Assembly (NCBI RefSeq): GCF_050563545.1
Contig: NZ_JBNXUM010000036.1
Location: 1 to 64,000 of the forward strand
Length of the DNA stretch: 64,000 bases
Source of the DNA: Falsiroseomonas sp050563545
Lineage (GTDB): Bacteria; Pseudomonadota; Alphaproteobacteria; Acetobacterales; Acetobacteraceae
Direction: 5' to 3'
A program made the position numbers and the translations under genes. The notes under the pieces were generated by a model. The model was not told where the DNA came from. It did no database searches and saw only the letters and a list, made by a program, of their open reading frames with translations. This document shows, in pieces, positions 7,934 through 16,971 of the stretch. Every line of letters starts with the position of its first letter. Within the stretch, counting starts at the first letter, position 1.

Positions 7934-8310
7934 GCGAGGCGGCGCAGACCCTGACCGTGGTCTTCCCGCTCGCGGTAAAGCCACGCGGCGGGCGGAAGGC
8001 GATGGTCACGCCCGGCGTGCTGGCGCTGGAGCGCCGGCAGGACATCACCCTCATCAAGGCGGTGGCGCGGGCCTTCCGGTGGCGGCGGATGCTGGAGTCC
8101 GGCCAATTCGCTACGATTAACGAGCTGGCCGCGGCCGAGAAAATCAACCCTTCCTACGTGTCGCGCGTGCTTCGGCTAACGCTGCTCGCGCCGGACGTCG
8201 TGGAGGCCATCCTGGACGGGCGGCAGCCGGAGGATTTGACGCTGCCGGCGGTGCTTAGGCCGTTTCCGGTAGTTTGGGACGAGCGCCGCCGGCTGAACAC
8301 GCGTGACTGA
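7930..8310 (+). CDS. Small HTH protein of the recombinase module
   Basis: A 126-residue protein starting at GTG inside the recombinase stop. Residues 57-100 hold a ParB/helix-turn-helix-like segment (FATINELAAAEKINPSYVSR, then VLRLTLLAPDVVEAI), followed by a short tail. This protein regularly follows the DUF2924-linked recombinase and is probably its DNA-binding partner or regulator. Its function is not established. Confidence 0.75.
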   Translation: MSEAAQTLTVVFPLAVKPRGGRKAMVTPGVLALERRQDITLIKAVARAFRWRRMLESGQFATINELAAAEKINPSYVSRVLRLTLLAPDVVEAILDGRQPEDLTLPAVLRPFPVVWDERRRLNTRD

Positions 8311-8316
8311 TAACGC

Positions 8317-9044
8317 CTAAACCTCGACGCCGTACTCCTCTACGAGTTCGCAGATCTGAGGCAGAAATGCCACCTGGCGGCCGTCAGTGCGCGTCCGATG
8401 AAACTCGGGGATCTTTGTGTGGAAGTCCTTCGGGTCGTCGAGACCCGTCTTGATGATCAACTCGATCATCGCGTCCCTCAGGATACATCGCCCGGGCTCG
8501 CTTCCAGGAAAGTCGCGTAGAATGACTCCGTCGCGGAAAGCGGCAAGGGCCTCCCTCAGCGTGCCGCCCTTTCCAGCCGCACCCGGCGCTGCGTCTCCTT
8601 CAAGCGGCTCGGCTTGCAAGGCACTCGCGGACGCGGTCGGCGCTCCCTCCGCCGGCTGCGCGGGGGCGCGATGGGCTTCCGGCCGCCCGACCGAGTGCGG
8701 CGCAGGTGCGTCCGCGTCTTCAACAAGGCGGCGCCGAGGCTGGATTCCGATGGGCGTTTGCCCCAAAACTAGGCCAATCTCGCGCGACAGCCGCTCGGTC
8801 TGGCCTACTGGATCGCGGAACCAGTCCGTCGACCACACCCGAGCCAACTTCCAGCCGACGCGCGGTGGTAGGTTGCTCCGTCGCACTCGATCCCGAGGAC
8901 AAAGCGCTCGGTCTCTTCGGGATGCCGCACTGCAAGATCGATGCGATAACCCGCCACGCCGACCTGAAGTGCTACGTTGTGGCCGAGCGCGCGGAGCGCA
9001 CCTGCCACCGAGGTCTCGAACGCGCTGTATCGAGGCAGGGTCAC
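8317..9044 (-). pseudogene. Remnant of a large helicase/nuclease protein (MTES_1575-type REase tail)
   Basis: The minus strand from 9044 reads the start of the nuclease-like domain (SAFETSVAGALRALGHNVAL, then GVAGYRIDLAVRHPE, FVLGIECDGATYH). Near 8865 the reading moves to another frame and continues RVWSTDWFRDPVGQTERL, then a divergent C-terminus to the stop at 8317. In intact proteins about 20 residues lie between DGATYH and the WSTDWF motif; they are missing here. The N-terminal helicase of such proteins (over 1000 residues) is absent. This is therefore a doubly broken remnant of a defence- or repair-related gene. Confidence 0.72.
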
Positions 9045-9196
9045 CCGGCATCGCCGTCAATCGACCGATTTAGCACGAAGCGGGTCGACGGCCGATGCGC
9101 TGCCCTCTCGATTCGCATGTGCACTCGGGATAGTGCCGACAGACGCCATCGACACCAGCAAGATCATCAGCTCCACCGAAATCACGATGAGCGTGG

Positions 9197-9202
9197 TATA
9201 AT
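9197..9202 (+). promoter_or_regulatory. Candidate -10 box upstream of the HTH gene
   Basis: A perfect TATAAT, rare in this GC-rich stretch, lies 69 bases before the ATG at 9271. No convincing -35 box stands at the normal spacing. The paralogue at 40.45 kb has a TGATACAGT at a similar distance. Confidence 0.3.
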
Positions 9203-9270
9203 CCGCGCATGGTGCTTTGGTCGTATCCCGTTGGGCGCAGGCAGCCACGGCAGTGCTGGAGCAGCTGGTC

Positions 9271-9993
9271 ATGCCGGCGCTGACGGCGCAGCGCTGGGAG
9301 GCTTTGCGCGCCGAGTACGAGTATGGGAGCACATCCACGCGCGCGCTCGCGGCAAAGCACGGCGTTTCGGAAAAGGCGATCCGCAAGCGTGCTGCTAGCC
9401 GGCGCGATGCCTGGCAGCGTGACGGTGCCGCGATCGAGCGTGCCCGTGCACGTGGTCGGGAGGCCACCCTCCTGGCACTTGCACGTGCGCGGTCTGCGGC
9501 AGAGGTCCGCACCGACCCCGCAGCTGTTGCGACACGGCGCGCTGAACTCGAACATGAGGCGGCCAAGGCGATCGCGGCTGCCAACCTTCGCCATCTCGGC
9601 ATGGCGGCCATGCTGCACGACATGTTCGAGACGATCTGCGTGCTCCTGCATGGTGTGCTCGACCACGATGATGATGCGAAGGATACGCTGCTCGGCCGCG
9701 GCGGCAGCCTCGCAAGCGCCATCCTGGCGGCGGCGAAGCTCGGGCAGGCCATCCAGACGATCGAGCGAAAGGCCCTCGGTATGGACGAGGTCCGGCCCGC
9801 TTGTGCCAATGACGCGGACCGGCATCGGGAGGCCAGCCGAGCGACAGCCCCTGACATCACGACGCTCAGCCCAGACCACCGCGCCGCCCTCAGCGAGTTC
9901 GCCGCGTCCCTTGGCTGGATGGGGGCGTTGTCGCCTTCGACGAATACTACAACATCGGCATCTATAACATCGGCATCGCCAGCCCCGGCTTGA
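9271..9993 (+). CDS. Terminase-small-subunit-like HTH protein
   Basis: A 240-residue protein. Residues 6-40 (WEALRAEYEYGSTSTRALAA, then KHGVSEKAIRKRA) form a helix-turn-helix of the kind found in phage terminase small subunits. An Arg/Ala-rich helical middle and a conserved LGQAIQTIERKALG follow. No large terminase or other phage gene is near, so packaging is unlikely to be its present job. The ATG at 9271 is chosen because the paralogue at 40452 starts at the same place; TTG 9217 would add 18 residues. The last 30 residues are Ser/Thr-rich and not shared with the paralogue. Confidence 0.6.
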   Translation: MPALTAQRWEALRAEYEYGSTSTRALAAKHGVSEKAIRKRAASRRDAWQRDGAAIERARARGREATLLALARARSAAEVRTDPAAVATRRAELEHEAAKAIAAANLRHLGMAAMLHDMFETICVLLHGVLDHDDDAKDTLLGRGGSLASAILAAAKLGQAIQTIERKALGMDEVRPACANDADRHREASRATAPDITTLSPDHRAALSEFAASLGWMGALSPSTNTTTSASITSASPAPA

Positions 9994-10147
9994 ATGTTGG
10001 CCTCTCGCACCAATCTATATCGGCGTGACAGTCGCGGCGGCGCCGCTCGGCATGCCGCATGCGTTCCCACCAGATCTTCCTGAACAGCACGCGGATCGCC
10101 GACGAACGCGCCCGCGCGAACTGTGCCGCCTGGTCTCCCGATCAGGA

Positions 10148-10197
10148 CCGGACGGGCCCACCACAAGCCGGTGCGGCATCGCATGAGTTGGCGGCCG
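10148..10197. repeat. Diverged non-coding repeat A, copy 1
   Basis: Shares CCGGACG.GCC.ACCAC, GGTGCGGCATCGCAT and GTTGGCGGCC in the same order with 18003-18048. Both copies lie 270-320 bases before a copy of the GAGGGC hairpin repeat. Confidence 0.55.
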
Positions 10198-10460
10198 GCA
10201 TCGCCGGGGTCCGCCGAAGAGCCTCACGCCGCACGCCCGCTGCAGATGCAGGGGCGGCCTGGCGGTTACGAGACGGGACGTGGCGCCGCCGCATGTCGGG
10301 GCAGCCATCGCTGGCCGTGACCTGCCGAGGCATTGTGGTGTGCTGTGTCGTGGATCCCGCGTGGTGCGCCGAGCGCGCCAGGGTTGGGACGGACGGCATA
10401 TGCGAGCCGGCACCGCCGGGCAGGGCCGATTCAGGCCGATCGGGAGACGGGCAACGTGAA

Positions 10461-10494
10461 AGAGGGCGCTCCGCCAGCGATGGCGGGGCGCCCT
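10461..10494. repeat. GAGGGC hairpin repeat, copy 1
   Basis: A 14-bp stem (10461-10474 with 10481-10494, one G-T pair) around the loop AGCGAT. The stem begins GAGGGCGC and ends GCGCCCTC. The same hairpin recurs at 18306 and 41697. It could act as a bidirectional terminator. Confidence 0.7.
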
Positions 10495-10845
10495 CATTGT
10501 GTCGATGGCCCCGCCCTTCTGCTCTCCCCCCGAAGGAGACATTCGCACTGGCCGACGGGCGGTGCCGCGGCCAATCGTGCTTCGCCGCGTTCACCCGGTC
10601 CCGGTGACCGCCTCTATGGTCAGTCCGGCGGGGATCTCCCAGGCCGAGTGATCCGCCTAGAAATCTGTGTTTCTCTGGCTTCTTGCGAAGCTGTGCAGAT
10701 CGACCGCCGGCAGAGGGCTCGGTACGAACCACTGCGACCGTGCCGCCCGGTATCGCCTGCCGGCTTCCCTGCGGCGAATGCGCGCTTCATCCCGCCCAAC
10801 GGAAACGTTCCGCATGTCCGGCTGACGGCGACACCGCCCGACGGG

Positions 10846-10930
10846 GTCACGCTGAGGATCTTCCTCGCCGTCATCGAGCTCGGCAGCGTAACGGGCGCTG
10901 CCGAGCAGTGCGGCAGTAATCCGGAGGCCC
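10846..10930 (+). pseudogene. Fragment of a LysR-family regulator
   Basis: About 28 residues (VTLRIFLAVIELGSVTGAAE, then QCG) match the first helices of the LysR DNA-binding domain. No start, recognition helix or effector domain follows, and the frame meets unrelated sequence. LysR genes often stand divergent to catabolic operons, so this may be the ruin of a former regulator of the adjacent ABC operon. Confidence 0.45.
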
Positions 10931-11036
10931 TGAGGGTAGCCGAGTTGTCCATTGCGAGCGGAATGTGCGCTTTTTCTTGCTGCGGGCCGGCAGCTTGCAG
11001 CTAAGCTGCCACGCATTGATCGCCAGGAGAGTGTCG

Positions 11037-12344
11037 ATGCAATTCGGGTGGCGTCGCGCAGTGATGCGCCGGACCCTGCTCCAGACGGTCGGAGCTGCCG
11101 GTCTTGCCGGAACCGCTCGAGCGCAAGCGCCGGTCACGTTGCGCGTCATGACACTTCAGCGCGCGCCGGGGCAGCTGCAGGCCTACGAGGCGATGGTACG
11201 GAGCTTCGAGGCCGCCAATCCCGGCATCCGCGTCTCCATCCTCCCGGTCTCGCAGACCGACCTTTGGCCCAAGCTTGCCGCGGCCTATGCGGGCGGCGAC
11301 GTGCCAGACCTGGTGCTGCAGATCACGTCGGAGAATGCGGTCTCCCTCTACGGTCAGGGCCTGGTGCTGCCGATGGACGACGTGATCCGGGACATCGGCG
11401 AGGAGGATTTCGAGCCCGCGGCGCGCAACCTGTTCAAGGACCGCGGCAGCTACTTCGCGGCGCCGGCGTCCAACAACTGCGTCTCGCTGCTCTGGTACCG
11501 GACCGACCTGCTGCAGGAAGCAGGGCTGACGCCGCCCCGCACCTGGGCTGAAATGATCAACGTCGCGCGGCGGCTTACTCGGGGCGGCGTCTACGGCGCC
11601 TCGTTGCCCTACGGCAAGACCGCGATGACCAACAGCATCACGTGGACATTGATCTACCAGGCGGGCGGTCGCGTGATCGCGCCAGACGGCTCGGTGGTGT
11701 TCAACTCCGACGCGACCGTCGCGATGCTCGAGTTCGTGAAGGAGATGCACCAGTTCTGCCCACCGGGCGCGAACCGCTACGACTTCTTCGATGTGCTCAA
11801 CGCCTATGTAACCGGCCAGTCCGCGACCTGCATGTACACCGGGCGGGCGATCGGCAACGTGAACGCGGAGAATCCGGCCCTTGCCGACAAGATCTCGGTC
11901 GTGCCCTTCCCGCTGCAGTCGGCCGACCGCCCGTGGTGGTCCGGTGCCTTCGAATGCATTGTGATCCCGAAGGCCGCGCGGAATGTAGAGGCCGCGCGGA
12001 AGTTCGCGGCCTGGAACTTCAAGAAGGACACCTACATCGATTTCATCAATGCGACGCCGGGACATCAGATTCCCATGCTACGGTCGATCAGCAGCAGCCC
12101 GGAGTACCTGGGGCATCCGCTGCTGGTGAGGTACCGCAAGGAGCTCGACATCAGCATCGACACGCTGTCCAGAGCGCACGCGACGTGCAAGCCGACCGAC
12201 GACTATCCCCTGATCACCAAGGCCGGCGAGATCCAGGGGAGCGGCGTCTTCGCCGATACCATCCAGCGCGTGGTCATCGAGGGCATGCCACCACGCCGCG
12301 CCGCCGCCATGGGGCAGGACAGGATCGCGCGGCTGATGCGCTGA
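11037..12344 (+). CDS. ABC importer extracytoplasmic solute-binding protein (family 1, sugar type)
   Basis: A 435-residue periplasmic protein. A signal with twin arginines (MRRTLLQTVGAAGLAGTARA) ends near residue 30. The mature part has the family-1 lobes (VMTLQRAPGQLQAYEAMVRS, then FEAANPGI; SENAVSLYGQG; PWWSGAFECIVIPKAA). It would deliver a carbohydrate or similar solute to the two permeases that follow. The ATG at 11037 has CAGGAGAG seven bases upstream; an internal ATG at 11064 would drop nine residues. The substrate cannot be read from the sequence; the amidohydrolase at the operon end hints at an amide or ring compound. Confidence 0.87.
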   Translation: MQFGWRRAVMRRTLLQTVGAAGLAGTARAQAPVTLRVMTLQRAPGQLQAYEAMVRSFEAANPGIRVSILPVSQTDLWPKLAAAYAGGDVPDLVLQITSENAVSLYGQGLVLPMDDVIRDIGEEDFEPAARNLFKDRGSYFAAPASNNCVSLLWYRTDLLQEAGLTPPRTWAEMINVARRLTRGGVYGASLPYGKTAMTNSITWTLIYQAGGRVIAPDGSVVFNSDATVAMLEFVKEMHQFCPPGANRYDFFDVLNAYVTGQSATCMYTGRAIGNVNAENPALADKISVVPFPLQSADRPWWSGAFECIVIPKAARNVEAARKFAAWNFKKDTYIDFINATPGHQIPMLRSISSSPEYLGHPLLVRYRKELDISIDTLSRAHATCKPTDDYPLITKAGEIQGSGVFADTIQRVVIEGMPPRRAAAMGQDRIARLMR

Positions 12345-12350
12345 CGCGCC

Positions 12351-13232
12351 GTGCTGGATCGCGACAAAGGCCTCGGCTACCTCCTCCTCACGCCGACGGT
12401 CCTTCTGCTGGCACTACTGCTGGGCTGGCCGCTGGTTCAGGCGGTCATGCTGAGCTTCTACGAGATGCACCCGCTGACCCGCCGCATGGTCTTCGTGGGC
12501 TGGGAGAACTACCAGGACATCTTAGGCGACGAGGTGTTCTGGACGGCGCTGGGCAACAACTTCATCTGGCTGGCCGGGTCGCTGATCCTGCAGATCGGTG
12601 GCGGTGTGGCGGTAGCGTTGCTTCTGAACCGCAGCTTCGTCGGGCGGAAGCTGGCGCGGGCGCTGATCCTGTTCCCCTACCTCATGCCGGTGCTGGTGGC
12701 CGCGCTGGTCTGGCAGTGGATGCTGCACGACAGCAACGGCATCGTGACCTACCTTTGGCAGGCCGCCGGGTTGCCGCGCGTGGATTGGTTCGGCGCCATG
12801 CCCAATGCCATGCTCACCGTCATCGTCGTGGGGTCCTGGCGGACCTTCCCCTTCGTGGTGATCGCGGTGCTGGCGCGGCTGCAGTCGATCCCGGCGCAGC
12901 TCTACGAGGCCGCGGAGATTGACGGCGCCTCCCGCTTCGCGCGGTTCCGCGACATCACCCTGACGCAGTTGGCCGGGGTGCTGTCGGTCGTGACGCTGCT
13001 GCGTGCGGTGTGGGACTTCCGCGAGTTCGACCTAATCTTCCTGATGACCGGCGGCGGTCCCGTGATGGGCACCACCACGCTGCCCCTGCTGGTCTACAAG
13101 GAAGGTTTCGAGCTATTCGCGATGGGTCGCGCGCTGGCGATCGCAGTGATCATGCTGCTCTGCATGCTGGTGCTGATCGCGCTTTATCTTCGGGCGCTGC
13201 GCCACAGCCCCGGCGCGGAGCCCGAGCGGTGA
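12351..13232 (+). CDS. ABC importer permease, MalF/UgpA type
   Basis: A 293-residue inner-membrane protein with six predicted helices, the first at LLLTPTVLLLALLLGWPLVQ. The cytoplasmic EAA loop (YEAAEIDGASRFARFRDITL) docks the ATPase. It starts at GTG six bases after the binding-protein stop and overlaps the next permease by GTGA. It pairs with the MalG-type protein to form the channel. Confidence 0.88.
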   Translation: MLDRDKGLGYLLLTPTVLLLALLLGWPLVQAVMLSFYEMHPLTRRMVFVGWENYQDILGDEVFWTALGNNFIWLAGSLILQIGGGVAVALLLNRSFVGRKLARALILFPYLMPVLVAALVWQWMLHDSNGIVTYLWQAAGLPRVDWFGAMPNAMLTVIVVGSWRTFPFVVIAVLARLQSIPAQLYEAAEIDGASRFARFRDITLTQLAGVLSVVTLLRAVWDFREFDLIFLMTGGGPVMGTTTLPLLVYKEGFELFAMGRALAIAVIMLLCMLVLIALYLRALRHSPGAEPER

Positions 13233-14056
13233 TCCGCATCGAGCGGCTGTTCTGGACCGGCCTGACCTGGGTCGTGGTAATCGCGACGACCTTTCCGCTC
13301 GTGTGGATGATCGGGACGGCACTGAAGCCCTCGACGGAGATCTTCGCCAGGCCGCCGACCTTCATCCCCGCCACGCCGACGCTGAAGAACTTTGCCGACG
13401 TGCTGACGCAGACGAAGTTCCTGACCTATGCCGGCAACAGTCTGATCGTCGCGGTCTGCACCACCGCGATCGTGCTGGCGATCGCGACCCTCGGCGCCTA
13501 TGCCATGACGGCCTTCCGCCTGCGCGGCGACAGGCTCATCGCGCGCGGCCTGCTGCTGGCCTACATGATGCCGAGCACCGCGGTGCTCATTCCGATCTAC
13601 CTGATGATCGCGGGCGTCGGCCTCGCCAACACGCTGCCGGGGCTGATCGTCGCCTATACCAGCCTGGCGCTGCCGTTCGGCCTGTGGATGATGCGCGCCT
13701 TCTTCGCCGATATCCCGCCGGAACTGGAGGCCGCCGCGACGATCGACGGCGCGTCGCGCCTGCGGGCCTTCGCCGACGTGGTGCTGCCGCAGGCGCTACC
13801 CGGCATCATCACCACTGGCGTCTTCACCTTCCTGCTGTGCTGGAACGAGTATCTCTATGCGCTGGTGATGATCAACGACGACGCACGGCGCACACTGCCC
13901 ACGGGGATCATGGGCACACTTGTCACGGGGTATGCGATCGAATGGGGGATGGTGATGGCCGCGGCGACCATGATGAGCGTGCCGCTCCTGCTGATGTTCC
14001 TGTTCCTGCAGCGCTACGTCGTGCAGGGCTTCGGCGCCGGCGCTGTGAAGGGCTAA
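13229..14056 (+). CDS. ABC importer permease, MalG/UgpE type
   Basis: A 275-residue inner-membrane protein. The GTG start lies in the stop of the previous permease. It has the MalG-type N-terminal helix (WVVVIATTFPLVWMIGTALK), a periplasmic loop and an EAA loop (LEAAATIDGASRLRAFADVV). It ends FGAGAVKG, typical of the group. It forms the translocation pore with its partner. Confidence 0.88.
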   Translation: MIRIERLFWTGLTWVVVIATTFPLVWMIGTALKPSTEIFARPPTFIPATPTLKNFADVLTQTKFLTYAGNSLIVAVCTTAIVLAIATLGAYAMTAFRLRGDRLIARGLLLAYMMPSTAVLIPIYLMIAGVGLANTLPGLIVAYTSLALPFGLWMMRAFFADIPPELEAAATIDGASRLRAFADVVLPQALPGIITTGVFTFLLCWNEYLYALVMINDDARRTLPTGIMGTLVTGYAIEWGMVMAAATMMSVPLLLMFLFLQRYVVQGFGAGAVKG

Positions 14057-14060
14057 CGGC

Positions 14061-15107
14061 GTGACCGAAATCCGGCTCCGGGGCGTGCGGAAGGAGTTCC
14101 CCGGCGGCGCCGTCGCGGTGCAGGACCTCGACCTCACCATCGCCGATGGCGAGTTCCTGACGCTGCTGGGCCCTTCCGGCTGCGGCAAGACCACGACACT
14201 TCGCATGATCGCCGGCCTCGAGATGCTGTCGGCCGGCGAAATCCACTTCGATAGCGAGCGCGTGGACCGACTGCCGCCGTCGAAGCGCAACATCGCGATG
14301 GTTTTCCAGAACTACGCGCTCTATCCGCACCTTACGGTCCGAGGGAACTTGGAATACCCGCTGAAGCGGCGCGGCGTGCCGGCGGGGGAGCGGCCGGCAA
14401 TGATCGACCGCACGGCGAAGCTGCTCCACATCGACGAGTTGCTGGACCGCCGCCCTCGCCAGCTCTCCGGAGGGCAGCAGCAGCGCGTGGCACTGGGCAG
14501 GGCGATGATCCGTGACCCCGCGGTCTTCCTGTTCGACGAGCCGCTCTCGAACCTCGATGCGCAGCTGCGATCCACTATGCGGACCGAGCTGATCCGGCTC
14601 CACGCGCGGCTCGGCAACACCATGGTCTTCGTCACCCACGATCAGCTCGAGGCGATGACCATGTCGACCCGCATCGCCGTGATGTATCGCGGCTTGCTGC
14701 AGCAGGTAGGCACGCCCGCCGAGATCTACGGGCGCCCGGCCAACCGCTTCGTCGCGGGCTTCGTCGGCACGCCGGCGATGAATTTTTGGGATGCCACGCT
14801 GACGGAGGGCCTGCTGCGCAGCGCGGCGCTGACGGACCTTCCGCTCGCCGGTGTGGCGGCCTCGGGACCGGTCGCCGCGGGCATCCGGCCCGAGCATATC
14901 CTGCTGGGCGAGGGGCCAGCCACAGCCGAGGTCGCCGTCGTCGAGGCCCTCGGCCACGAGACGCTCGTCCTGCTGTCGGTCGGGGACCAGGAGTTCACGG
15001 TGCGCGCGCCGGCGGAATCCGCGCTGCGGCCAGGCGAGGTCGTGCCGTTCGCGCTGAAGGCCGACCGCATCCATCTCTTCGACCCCGCATCGGGGGCGCG
15101 GCTCTGA
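14061..15107 (+). CDS. ABC importer ATPase, MalK/UgpC type
   Basis: A 348-residue ATPase. Walker A GPSGCGKTT is at residues 37-45, the Q-loop VFQNYALYPH near 81-90, signature LSGGQQQR at 135-142, Walker B FLFDEP at 156-161 and the switch histidine in VFVTHDQ. The C-terminal third is a TOBE/regulatory domain as in UgpC and MsmX. It starts at GTG, four bases after the permease. MsmX-like ATPases can serve several importers, which matters because the importer at 28.5-31.6 kb has no ATPase gene. Confidence 0.93.
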   Translation: MTEIRLRGVRKEFPGGAVAVQDLDLTIADGEFLTLLGPSGCGKTTTLRMIAGLEMLSAGEIHFDSERVDRLPPSKRNIAMVFQNYALYPHLTVRGNLEYPLKRRGVPAGERPAMIDRTAKLLHIDELLDRRPRQLSGGQQQRVALGRAMIRDPAVFLFDEPLSNLDAQLRSTMRTELIRLHARLGNTMVFVTHDQLEAMTMSTRIAVMYRGLLQQVGTPAEIYGRPANRFVAGFVGTPAMNFWDATLTEGLLRSAALTDLPLAGVAASGPVAAGIRPEHILLGEGPATAEVAVVEALGHETLVLLSVGDQEFTVRAPAESALRPGEVVPFALKADRIHLFDPASGARL

Positions 15108-15150
15108 CATTCCCGCCCGGCGGCGCCGGGCAAGCTGAGGACGGGTGGCC

Positions 15151-16374
15151 ATGACCGACATGCTGCTGACCAACTTCGCGCTGCTGGACGTCGCCGCCGG
15201 AGAACTCCGGAGCGGCTACCAGGTGCTGATCCGCGGCAATACGATCGCCGCGGTGGAGAAAGGGATCGACGCGGCGGGAGTGGAGGTGATCAACTTCGGC
15301 GGCCGCACGCTGATGCCGGGGCTGATCGACTGCCATGTCCACATCGCCCCTGGCGCCGTGCTCAACCAGCCTAAGCTCTCGCTGTCCTTCACTGCGGCGC
15401 GCGGCGTGATGTGGATGCGCCAGATGGTCCATCGCGGCTTCACCACCGCGCGCGACGCCGGCGGCGCCGATGCCGGCTACCGTAAGGCGGTCGAGGCACG
15501 GATCAGCGTCGGTCCGCGGCTCTTCGTCGCGGGGCGCGCGATAAGCCAGACCGGCGGGCATGGCGACAAGCGCTGGCCGAGCGAGCCCGCCTGTTCCTGC
15601 GGCGAGTCCATGTCGTCCCTGGCGCGCATCGCCGACGGCGTGCCGGAATGCCGCCGTGCCGTGCGCGACGAACTGCGGATGGGCGCCAACCACATTAAGG
15701 TGATGGCCGGCGGCGGCGTCAGCTCGCCGTCCGACTCGCTTTCGCACCTGCAGTATTCCGACGAGGAGCTGCTCGCCATTGTGGACGAGGCCGCGCGGCA
15801 GAACACCTACTGCATGGCGCACGTCTACACAGCGCGCGGCATCCGGCGCGCCGTCGAGCTCGGCATTCGGACCATCGAGCACGGCAACTTCCTCGACGAC
15901 GAGACAGCGAAAGTCATGGCGGAGCGCAACGCCTTCCTCGTTCCGACGCTCGTCACCTATCGCGTCGATGGCGCGAACGGGGAGAAGATCGGCTTTACCC
16001 CGGAGGTGATCGAGAAGAACAACCAGGTGCTGGAAGCCGGCACGCGGTCGCTCGATATCGCGGCGCGGAACGGGGTGAACATCGCCTACGGCACCGACCT
16101 CGCCTATTCGTCGAAGGTGCACCAGCCCGAGGAGTTCCTCGTGCGGGCCGAGGTGCAGAAGCCCGCTGACATCTTGCGCAGCGCGACGCTGGTTGGCGCC
16201 GAGGTCATCGGCATGGTCGGCAAACTCGGCGTCGTCGCGCCCGGCGCCTTCGCCGACCTGCTCGTAGTGGACGGAAACCCGCTGGAGGATCTCGGCGTCC
16301 TGCAGAACGAAGGGGCGAAGATGGCCGCCATCATCAAGGATGGCGAGTTCATCAAAAACCAGCTCGTGCCATAG
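15151..16374 (+). CDS. Amidohydrolase family protein (prolidase/imidazolonepropionase-like)
   Basis: A 407-residue metal-dependent hydrolase. Metal ligands are visible: DCHVHI (His62, His64), a lysine in HIKVMAGGG, histidines in YCMAHVYTARG and IEHGNFLDD, and AYGTDLAY for the catalytic Asp. It would open a C-N bond in a cyclic amide or dipeptide-like substrate in the cytoplasm. It follows the ABC ATPase by 43 bases and probably acts on the imported solute. The ATG at 15151 follows GAGGACGG; a GTG two codons earlier is possible. Confidence 0.85.
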   Translation: MTDMLLTNFALLDVAAGELRSGYQVLIRGNTIAAVEKGIDAAGVEVINFGGRTLMPGLIDCHVHIAPGAVLNQPKLSLSFTAARGVMWMRQMVHRGFTTARDAGGADAGYRKAVEARISVGPRLFVAGRAISQTGGHGDKRWPSEPACSCGESMSSLARIADGVPECRRAVRDELRMGANHIKVMAGGGVSSPSDSLSHLQYSDEELLAIVDEAARQNTYCMAHVYTARGIRRAVELGIRTIEHGNFLDDETAKVMAERNAFLVPTLVTYRVDGANGEKIGFTPEVIEKNNQVLEAGTRSLDIAARNGVNIAYGTDLAYSSKVHQPEEFLVRAEVQKPADILRSATLVGAEVIGMVGKLGVVAPGAFADLLVVDGNPLEDLGVLQNEGAKMAAIIKDGEFIKNQLVP

Positions 16375-16429
16375 AAACCGCCGAGGGCCGCGCAACCGCG
16401 ACACGCGTGTAGTCTTCGGGACCCTAGCC

Positions 16430-16546
16430 ACCCTGCTACGCTCGCTTGCGTTCACCGGACCGCGGATCGCGATGGTCCAGACGGCGCTGCGGGGCTTACG
16501 CGAAGGCAGGCTGGTGGATCCCGCCGACTTCGCGGACTACCTCTAG
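16430..16546 (+). other. Possible gene tail between amidohydrolase and SnoaL remnant
   Basis: About 38 codons (TGPRIAMVQTALRGLREGRL, then VDPADFADYL and a stop) read like a genuine C-terminus, placed just before the next ribosome site. No upstream domain fits in frame. It may be the end of a deleted gene of this operon; the family was not recognised. Confidence 0.25.
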
Positions 16547-16555
16547 GGAGGCGAG

Positions 16556-16971
16556 TTGGCGTTCGACGAGCTGCGAATCCGGCAGGAGCTGGAGGTGGTG
16601 CTGAACGTCGCCTTCTGGCGCGAAGTGGACTCCAACTGGGGCCGCAACGCGCATGCGTTCTTCACCGAGGACCGGGTCTACACCACCAGCCAATCCGTGC
16701 CTTTTACACCGAGCGCGAATCCCGCGGGCCGCGCGTGGCCCGACACCTCATCCACAACTTTCGCGTCACGGTGCACGACGCCGATCATGCGGCCTGTGAA
16801 TGGACCATGTGCCTCCATGCCGATGACGGCGAGGCACTGCTGATGTCGGAGCCCCCGATCCTGATCGGCTCCGTCACCGACCAGTGCGTGCGCGGTGCCG
16901 ACGGCACGTGGCGCTATGCCGCGCGGACGACGAAGCCGCTGTTCAAGGGCAGCAAGCCGACGTCAGGTTAG
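16556..16971 (+). pseudogene. SnoaL/NTF2-like protein, frameshifted
   Basis: The first frame (from TTG 16556, after AGGGAGGCGAG) reads ELRIRQELEVVLNVAFWREV, then DSNWGRNAHAFFTEDRVYTT. From about 16690 a different frame continues IRAFYTERESRGPRVARHLI and runs to the stop at 16971. Joined, they make one NTF2-like fold with about ten residues lost at the break. The family holds small hydrolases, isomerases and ring-oxygenase partners. The gene ends nine bases inside the convergent SDR gene. It could be restored if the break were an assembly error. Confidence 0.65.

Larger units (their letters stand above)
9994..11036. other. 1-kb stretch without an intact gene
   Basis: No supported coding region. 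It contains a block shared with 18.0 kb (10148-10197), the first copy of a hairpin repeat (10461-10494) and a fragment of a LysR regulator (10846-10930). The long overlapping open frames here have no recognisable motif and are explained by GC bias. The last 100 bases must carry the promoter of the ABC operon starting at 11037. Confidence 0.6.

Noticed and set aside
9271..9993. The terminase-small-like gene as evidence of a prophage.
   Set aside because: No large terminase, portal, capsid or tail gene lies within reach, and a paralogue sits equally isolated at 40.45 kb.
10059..10732. Long open frames on both strands as genes.
   Set aside because: They overlap each other, lack motifs, and include the non-coding hairpin repeat; GC-rich sequence gives such frames by chance.
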